This document shows positions 58,178 through 64,000 of a stretch of 64,000 bases of DNA, in pieces. Source of the DNA: Shewanella sediminis HAW-EB3. Its GTDB lineage: Bacteria; Pseudomonadota; Gammaproteobacteria; Enterobacterales; Shewanellaceae. Both the position numbers and the translations under genes were made by a program. The notes under the pieces were generated by a model, which was given only the letters and a program-made list of their open reading frames with translations, was not told the DNA's origin and did not search any database. The DNA is taken from the NCBI RefSeq assembly GCF_000018025.1, contig NC_009831.1, positions 4,340,001 through 4,404,000 on the forward strand. Reading direction: 5' to 3'. The stretch's first letter is position 1. Every line of letters begins with the position of its first letter.

Positions 58178-59083
58178 TTAACCCAAGTCAGCTAACACTT
58201 CACAGGCCTGCTGGTAGATGTCGCCGGAACCTTGTAACCAGTGGATCTTCCCGCCATGTTTTTCAATCCGTCTGAACCAGGTTTCCTGACGCTTAGCGTA
58301 CTGACATATGGCGGTATTTAGCCTATCGAACATCTCCTCATAGCCGATCTGTCCCGCGATATATTGACTGACGAAGCGGTACTCGAGACCATAATATTCC
58401 AGCTGCTCGTGTGATACGCCATTATCCAGTAACCCCTGTACCTCTTCGACCATCCCCTGTTCGAAGCGCTCCTTTAATCTGGTTTTGATTCGCTTACGCA
58501 GCACCTTCCTGTCCCATTGAATACCGAAATAGAGCGGCCTGATCTCGGGAAGAGCCTTGGCTGGCTTAGGATTGGTCTGTTTGTTTTTTGCGATTTCGAT
58601 GGCACGATACAGTCTGGGCCTAACCGTGAGATCGGTTTTTTCGTATTGAGCGGCATCGAGCTCCAGCAGCAGCTTCTGAACCTGTTCCAGTGGCTGTAGA
58701 TCCAGCTCGGCCCTTAGGGCTAAATCTTTATCCAGCTGAACAAATTCATAACCGGAAACCACGGCATCGACATATAACCCCGTACCACCGACGAGAATAG
58801 GCTGTTTATTGCGAGACTCTATATAGGTAAAAGCCTCGAAGAAATCTTGCTGAAATTGGAAGGCATTATATTCATGGCCGGGCTCGACAATATCGATGAG
58901 ATGATGTGGCACCTCACCATATTCGGCAAGATCTTTACCCGAGCCTATATCCAGCCCCTTATATACCTGCCTCGAATCGGCAGAGATGATCTCACCCTCG
59001 AGTTGTCTGGCAAGCTCAACACCTAAGCGGGTTTTACCCGAAGCCGTAGCTCCAATGACCAGGATCAGGTTGAAATTTTTCAT
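58178..59083 (-). CDS. miaA: MiaA-like tRNA dimethylallyltransferase, divergent paralogue
   Basis: The about 301-residue protein has the P-loop VIGATASGKTRLGVELA, ISADSRQVYKGLDIGSGKD and LVGGTGLYVDAVVSGYEF, as in MiaA, which adds a prenyl group to A37. The ISADSRQ and GGTGLY motifs differ from the usual gammaproteobacterial MiaA (which has VDSALIY and GGTMMY), and mutL/hfq are not next to it. It may be a second, horizontally obtained copy. A TTG at 59101 gives a longer form; the ATG at 59083 is preferred. Confidence 0.88.
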   Translation of the reverse strand: MKNFNLILVIGATASGKTRLGVELARQLEGEIISADSRQVYKGLDIGSGKDLAEYGEVPHHLIDIVEPGHEYNAFQFQQDFFEAFTYIESRNKQPILVGGTGLYVDAVVSGYEFVQLDKDLALRAELDLQPLEQVQKLLLELDAAQYEKTDLTVRPRLYRAIEIAKNKQTNPKPAKALPEIRPLYFGIQWDRKVLRKRIKTRLKERFEQGMVEEVQGLLDNGVSHEQLEYYGLEYRFVSQYIAGQIGYEEMFDRLNTAICQYAKRQETWFRRIEKHGGKIHWLQGSGDIYQQACEVLADLG

Positions 59084-59234
59084 AGGCAGGCTGTTTTCCA
59101 ATAACGGGCAGTAGACGAGAGTATCTAAATTTTACCTTAGTCCCGCTATGGCTCCAACAGGATCCTGCTTTTGGTGTGTGAAACTATGAGCACGTTAGTA
59201 TTCTGATCGGCTCATATTGCTCTTAAGAATGATA

Positions 59235-59268
59235 TAAATAAAAGCAGCCCATCGAACGATGGGCTGCT
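59235..59268 (-). terminator. Terminator of deoD
   Basis: A 12-bp perfect stem (59243-59254 with 59257-59268) is followed on the minus strand by TTTTATTT, shortly after the deoD stop codon. Confidence 0.85.
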
Positions 59269-59290
59269 ACTGAATACCAGTCGGTATAGC

Positions 59291-60001
59291 CTAAATGCTG
59301 ATTGCTGTCTCTAAGGCGACACTCATCATTTCGTTGAAAGACTTCTGCCTGTCTTCGGAGCTGAGTTTCTCGCCACGCTTAATATGATCAGAGACCGTGA
59401 GTATGGTCAATGCCCTGGCATCCAATTCGGCGGCCACACCGTAGATCCCCGCCGCTTCCATATCCACCGCCATAATTCCCATATCCTCCATCTTGGCGAA
59501 CAGTTCGGGCTGAGGCGTATAGAAGAGATCTGCCGAGAAAATATTACCCACACGCACCGACACATTCTGCTCGCGGGCCTTGTTCACAGCCGTCTCAAGC
59601 AGATGATAGTCGGCAATGGCGGCAAAATCATGGTCACTGAATCTCATCCGGTTGGTCTTTGAATCGGTAGACGCCCCCATGGCGATCACCACATCCATCA
59701 TATTCACATCGTCACGCACGGCACCGCAGCTACCGATACGAATGACATTCTTCACATCAAACTCGCTAATTAACTCATGGACATAGATGCAACATGAGGG
59801 GATCCCCATACCGTGGCCCATAACCGAAATCCTGCAGCCCTTGTACGTCCCGGTGAAACCTAACATGCCACGAACATCACAGACCTGTTTGGCATTTTCC
59901 AGGTACTTATCGGCAATATATCTGGCTCGCAGAGGATCGCCCGGCATTAGTATGGTTGGGGCAAAGTCACCGGGTTGAGCATTAATGTGGGGAGTCGGCA
60001 T
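59291..60001 (-). CDS. deoD: Purine nucleoside phosphorylase
   Basis: The 236-residue protein has [37 protein letters not shown] and [15 protein letters not shown] with the catalytic pattern of hexameric DeoD. It splits purine nucleosides with phosphate. It stands apart from other deo genes. The nucleoside ABC importer at 28916-33733 could supply its substrate. Confidence 0.95.
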   Translation of the reverse strand: MPTPHINAQPGDFAPTILMPGDPLRARYIADKYLENAKQVCDVRGMLGFTGTYKGCRISVMGHGMGIPSCCIYVHELISEFDVKNVIRIGSCGAVRDDVNMMDVVIAMGASTDSKTNRMRFSDHDFAAIADYHLLETAVNKAREQNVSVRVGNIFSADLFYTPQPELFAKMEDMGIMAVDMEAAGIYGVAAELDARALTILTVSDHIKRGEKLSSEDRQKSFNEMMSVALETAISI

Positions 60002-60418
60002 AACAAATTCCTTATTGCTTTAGTTGACGAGTATCTGAGTAAGAAGCAAGAAGTCGTCACTCAATCTCTGCCAAACAGGCTTCAGACACGGATTGGCTTC
60101 TAGTCTTATTTACATTAAATACTAGTTAATTATTACGAGTTTGCGCTGATAGTTTCATCAAATCAGGAAGTAAAAATTGTGGGTAGTATTCAAAGTCCGA
60201 TAAGTGCAGAAAAAGTATCGGCGCTTAGAATTTAAAAAGTTGGGGCGATGCGGTGTGAGGATACAGGCAACAAAGCCAGTTGGCACCGCCATAACCGAGT
60301 GTGAGTCAGGGTTGGTAACTCATTTAAGGCAGACGGTGCCTAATCTGGTAAAATTAGCCCACTAGCTTGGGCTAACAACAGGAAAGTATCATTGCGCTAG
60401 CTGGTGTGACACAGGGAA
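60002..60418. other. Intergenic region between SDR and deoD
   Basis: About 415 bases, holding the deoD promoter and the terminator at 60346-60375. No other element was recognised. Confidence 0.45.
60346..60375 (-). terminator. Terminator of the SDR gene
   Basis: A 7-bp stem (60354-60360 with 60369-60375) is followed on the minus strand by TTTTACC, 44 bases after the stop codon. Confidence 0.65.
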
Positions 60419-61018
60419 TTATTGATGCTGTGCAACATCCATAGTCTGGCCATGCATCTCCCCCTTAACAGCCAGTTCGTAGACTCTTGCCGTATCGGCA
60501 GCCGAAATCCCCCAATCGGGATCCATGCCCATCATCACCATGGTCTCTTTAACAAAAGCCGGTGCAATGACATTCAGTCTTAGCTGTTCAAGCTCCAGTG
60601 CCGCCGCCTTAACAAAGCTTTCCAACGCACCGTTAGCCATGCTGATCGATGCACTACCCGGCATAGGTTGACGAGAAAGGACGCCTGAAGTCAGGGTGAT
60701 TGAACCACCATCATTGATGTGATCACGCCCGACTCTCAATAGATTAACCTGCCCCATCAGCTTATTGTTCAGTGCCAGCTCAAAGTCTTGGTCACTGTGT
60801 GCATCCAGAGGAACGAAGTTTGCCAGACCAGCGGCAGACACCAGGGCATCCACCTGACCAACCTGCTCAAACATCTTTTTAATCGAATCTTTATCACCGA
60901 GATCGACCCTGACATCACCATCGTTATAGTTAGCCGTAACCAGTTCATTATCACCGGACAGGCGCTCATATACCGCTTTACCTATGGTGCCGCTCGCACC
61001 GATTATAAGAATTTTCAT
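60419..61018 (-). CDS. Short-chain dehydrogenase/reductase
   Basis: The 199-residue protein has a nucleotide loop (KILIIGASGTIGKAVYERL), VDALVSAAGLANF (NNAG-like) and LTSGVLSRQPMPGSASISMA. The YxxxK catalytic pair is replaced: the usual Tyr position reads Ser (SASISMANGA), so this may be a non-classical SDR. It is divergent from a LysR gene. Substrate unknown. Confidence 0.84.
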   Translation of the reverse strand: MKILIIGASGTIGKAVYERLSGDNELVTANYNDGDVRVDLGDKDSIKKMFEQVGQVDALVSAAGLANFVPLDAHSDQDFELALNNKLMGQVNLLRVGRDHINDGGSITLTSGVLSRQPMPGSASISMANGALESFVKAAALELEQLRLNVIAPAFVKETMVMMGMDPDWGISAADTARVYELAVKGEMHGQTMDVAQHQ

Positions 61019-61141
61019 ATTGTCTCCTGTCGATATTTATCTGTTTCATGCCGGGTACCGATTGATACCGCTCAACTTGTTTTACAGCTTATACCTGTGA
61101 TTAAATATGAAAAATAACCTTCAAATGAATTGAATTTTCTC

Positions 61142-62023
61142 ATGAAGAGAAATATAGATCTTATCACCGCCATGAGAACATTCCTGGTGGTCGTCGAGCG
61201 ACACAGCTTCAGTGCCGCATCGCGGGAGCTGAATATCGTGGTCTCTGCCGTTAGCCGTCAAGTCGCGGATCTGGAGAGGCACTTTAATTGTCAGCTGCTC
61301 TATCGCACGACCAGAGCCATGCACCTGACCTCCGAAGGGGAGCATTACCTGCGCCAGTTTCAGGAGATCATAGCGCGCCTTGATAACCTCGAATCCTTCT
61401 CCCGCCATCGCGGTGAGATCATTGCCGGTCATCTTAAGATAACCACTCCCCAGAACAGCGCTCTTATTGGCTTTCAATCGTCGATACAGGAGTTTTTAAC
61501 GCTGCATCCCCGGGTAAAGGTCTCCTGGTTGCAGATGAACCGTTATGTGGATCTCGTCGACGAAGGGGTAGATTTAGCATTAAGGGTAGGTAAGCTTGAG
61601 GACTCGAATCTGGTCGCCCGCCCATTTGGTGAGTTCACACTAAAGTTTGTCGCCAGTCCCGAATACCTAAGGGTAAACGGTACTCCAAGCCACCCCAGTC
61701 AGCTGGATAAACATCGCTGCATCTTAGACAGTTCCAACCGCCATCCCGGACGCTGGCAATATCAAGGATCAGATAAAGAAGAACTGGTACGGGTGAGTGC
61801 CGATGTCGAAGTGAATAATGGTCAGATGGTGGCTCAATTTGCGGTCGCCGATCAGGGGGTAGCTCAACTCCCCGATTTTTTACTACAAGATCATATTGAT
61901 AGCGGCAGGCTGGTGAGCATTCTGGAGGAGTTCGCCATGCCCTCCATCCCTATGTATCTGGTCTACCCGGCCAAACGGATGAAGAGCCCGGCACTGGAGG
62001 CGCTGCTCGAATTTCTGCTTTAG
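61142..62023 (+). CDS. LysR-family transcriptional regulator
   Basis: The 293-residue regulator has HSFSAASRELNIVVSAVSRQ as HTH and NCQLLYRTTRAMHLTSEG after it. A TTG at 61130 gives a longer reading; the ATG at 61142 is preferred. It is divergent from the SDR gene and probably controls it. Confidence 0.88.
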   Translation: MKRNIDLITAMRTFLVVVERHSFSAASRELNIVVSAVSRQVADLERHFNCQLLYRTTRAMHLTSEGEHYLRQFQEIIARLDNLESFSRHRGEIIAGHLKITTPQNSALIGFQSSIQEFLTLHPRVKVSWLQMNRYVDLVDEGVDLALRVGKLEDSNLVARPFGEFTLKFVASPEYLRVNGTPSHPSQLDKHRCILDSSNRHPGRWQYQGSDKEELVRVSADVEVNNGQMVAQFAVADQGVAQLPDFLLQDHIDSGRLVSILEEFAMPSIPMYLVYPAKRMKSPALEALLEFLL

Positions 62024-62087
62024 GCCAAATGCGAGAGCTTTCACTCTCGGACGTTAGCCGACTAATAGAAGGAGCTGACGATTAAGC

Positions 62088-63038
62088 TCAACCCTTATAA
62101 CCATACATATTATCGAAACCGGGAATTCTCGACTCCCAAACGGGAATATCCGCTCCGATGATCTCCCTCAGCGTCTCGATAAAGAGTGTCGTCTTTATCG
62201 CAGGCTCTCTGTGGGGATATACCGCGTAAAAAGTGCCAAAATCGGCCAGATTAACGTCCGTCATAATTGGTACCAGCTTACCCTCCAACACCTCATTTTC
62301 GATCGTCTGCGCCGTAACCACGGCCAGCATATTGCCCGATAACGCCGCCATCACCATCATCTCAACATCATTGACCCTATAGGCAATATCGAGCTGGATA
62401 TGGGCAGCTTCACCTTCGGCATCGAAATACTTTATCTTATCCAACAAGATTCCGGGCGCGGAGTACACCGCCGTGGGCAGTTGTTCGAGGGCCTCTATGG
62501 TGAGTGGTTCCTTATGTCGCTTTAAAAAGTCCGGCGAGGCGACGATAAGTAATCGGTTTCTTGCAATTTTACGTGCCACCAGGCTCGATTCTTTCGGCTC
62601 ACCGATGCGAAAACCGATATCGAATCCCTCGGAGACCATGTCTACCACCCTGTCCTCCAGCCTTAGCTCAACATGGATCTGATGATACTTTCTCTGGAAT
62701 ACTTCAACTGCTTTTTGAACGTACTGGCGACCAAAAAATGTTGAACTGCTTATCCGGAGCGTGCCCCTGGGCTCACTATGATAGTGCTGCGCAATTCGGC
62801 TGGTCTCACTCAACATCTCCCGCAGGCTTACCGCTTGCTTAACCATTTCAGCCCCCGCCGTAGTCAATGACAGCGAACGTGTGGTTCTGTTTAACAGGCG
62901 AACATCTAACTCATCTTCCAATTTTCCTATCTGCTTGGAAATTACTGACCTGTCTACATTCCGCAGATCGGCAGCTTTAGTAAATGAACCCGACTCGACA
63001 ACTTCGAGCAAGAGTAATAATCGACTCGATAGATCCAT
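62088..63038 (-). CDS. LysR-family transcriptional regulator
   Basis: The 316-residue regulator has GSFTKAADLRNVDRSVISKQ as HTH and LDVRLLNRTTRSLSLTTAG. AAAGGAG lies 5 bases before the ATG at 63038, which decides the start against a GTG at 63059. It is divergent from the enoyl-CoA hydratase gene. Confidence 0.9.
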   Translation of the reverse strand: MDLSSRLLLLLEVVESGSFTKAADLRNVDRSVISKQIGKLEDELDVRLLNRTTRSLSLTTAGAEMVKQAVSLREMLSETSRIAQHYHSEPRGTLRISSSTFFGRQYVQKAVEVFQRKYHQIHVELRLEDRVVDMVSEGFDIGFRIGEPKESSLVARKIARNRLLIVASPDFLKRHKEPLTIEALEQLPTAVYSAPGILLDKIKYFDAEGEAAHIQLDIAYRVNDVEMMVMAALSGNMLAVVTAQTIENEVLEGKLVPIMTDVNLADFGTFYAVYPHREPAIKTTLFIETLREIIGADIPVWESRIPGFDNMYGYKG

Positions 63039-63195
63039 TCGTTCTCCTTTCGGTGGCACATTGATGCCATTTTGGCACCAATAAGATGTCGATACGAGTA
63101 TTTTTCATTGCTTATTGTACTTGTATATTGATTGAACATTCAGAAGCGGCAACACAGCCAGTCTGGAACATCAATAGATGAAAGAGGAAACGACC

Positions 63196-64000
63196 ATGAG
63201 CACACTAAAAATCAGCAACACCGACGGCATCGCAACTGTGGTGATCAACAACCCGCCAGTCAATATTCTCACCATAGATCTGATTAATGAACTGAATCAA
63301 TTCATCCTCTCCCTCAAGGATGATCGAGACACTAAGGCGGTGGTATTTAGATCCTTCCATAAAGCGTTCTTTATCGCCCATCTGGATCTCAATGTGATCA
63401 ACGGTACGCCCGGTGGTCAGGCTGCATCAATCGAATTCAGCCATATGATCGAAAACATAAAAGCCATGAAGCAGGTCTCTATCGCCGTAGTCGATGGCGT
63501 GGCTCGCGGCGGAGGCAATGAGTTTGTGATGGCGTGTGATCTGGCCTATGGCACCGAGAATGCGGCATTTGCCCAACCTGAGCTATATATCAATATACCA
63601 ACCGGTGGTCAGGGTGCGGTCCAATTTGCCCGTCGTCTGGGTAAAGGCAAGGCGTTGCAGGCCTTACTCACAGGTATGGACTTCACTGCACAGCAGGCTG
63701 AGGCCCTAAGCATCATCACCCAATTCGTGCCTAAGGCAGAGATTGAGGCATTTCTTGCCCAAGTGCTATCGATCATCGCCAAGTGGGAGATCCGTGACAT
63801 CGAAATGTATAAAGAGATAATCGCCACCTCGATAAAGGATGAAGCCGCGGGCAGTGAGCTCGAGTTACGCTACTTTCTTGAGCGAGCTAAAGAGGAGAAG
63901 ACCCAGACAATTATCGCGGCATTTCTGAAGCATGGTGGTCAGACTGAGCGGGAAGCAAAAGATATGCAGGGAATTTTTGCAGACACAGCTGCAGAGCTCA
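63196..64000 (+). CDS. Enoyl-CoA hydratase/isomerase family protein (3' end outside window)
   Basis: The reading frame is open from the ATG at 63196 to the window end (268 codons). It has crotonase motifs: NNPPVNILTIDLINELNQF at the start, SIAVVDGVARGGGNEFVMAC (oxyanion-hole loop) and FAQPELYINIPTGGQGAVQF. GAGG precedes the ATG. It is divergent from the LysR at 62088. Substrate unknown, an acyl-CoA. Confidence 0.9.
   Translation, partial: MSTLKISNTDGIATVVINNPPVNILTIDLINELNQFILSLKDDRDTKAVVFRSFHKAFFIAHLDLNVINGTPGGQAASIEFSHMIENIKAMKQVSIAVVDGVARGGGNEFVMACDLAYGTENAAFAQPELYINIPTGGQGAVQFARRLGKGKALQALLTGMDFTAQQAEALSIITQFVPKAEIEAFLAQVLSIIAKWEIRDIEMYKEIIATSIKDEAAGSELELRYFLERAKEEKTQTIIAAFLKHGGQTEREAKDMQGIFADTAAEL

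Overview
The window most likely comes from a marine gammaproteobacterium of the genus Shewanella; the species is not determined. Supporting evidence is an OmcA/MtrC-type decaheme lipoprotein, other small multiheme cytochromes, a complete sodium-pumping Nqr operon, a cytosolic pepsin homologue of the shewasin type and a split borosin methyltransferase/precursor pair like SonM/SonA. Moderate GC, many LysR regulators and REP-like intergenic palindromes also fit. No rRNA or tRNA gene and no CRISPR array was seen.

Region by region. 1-800: the start of a TonB-dependent receptor behind a cobalamin riboswitch (probably btuB). 800-7,000: a nrfBCD-like electron-transfer operon next to two LysR genes. 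7,400-13,500: the pepsin homologue, a GNAT acetyltransferase, the split borosin pair (methyltransferase 9678-10499, precursor 10711-11019) and a TPR-GGDEF protein overlapping the precursor. 13,800-16,300: a ClpC-type AAA+ unfoldase. 16,400-19,300: FMN reductase, MFS efflux pump and divergent LysR. 19,800-25,800: nqrABCDEF. 26,300-28,500: a symporter fused to a periplasmic binding domain. 28,900-33,700: a Bmp-type nucleoside ABC transporter. 34,700-39,600: decaheme lipoprotein, two more LysR genes of the same subfamily and a small triheme cytochrome. 39,900-43,800: redoxin, a putative metallopeptidase, a binding protein, a MITE-like element and pyrC. 43,900-47,100: a Cys-rich ArsP-like permease, a eukaryotic-type glutathione synthetase and an ArsR repressor. 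47,200-55,700: outer-membrane protein, ppiC, VOC protein, and an NmrA/NhaC/AraC/NTF2-like group that shares an AraC-type operator. 55,800-64,000: Gfo/Idh/MocA plus ABM operon, a divergent MiaA paralogue, deoD, an SDR and an enoyl-CoA hydratase, most with a divergent LysR gene.

The most notable system is the split borosin RiPP locus: a stand-alone backbone N-methyltransferase, a separate precursor with a short hydrophobic core followed by PEKDS repeats, and a diguanylate cyclase translationally coupled to the precursor. Next are the eukaryotic-type glutathione synthetase sharing an operator-rich promoter with an arsenical-type permease, the pepsin homologue, the ClpC unfoldase in a gammaproteobacterium, the transporter/binding-protein fusion, and a pair of matched AraC operators with 21-bp phased half-sites. 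All calls are by reading translated sequence and motifs; no database search was run.
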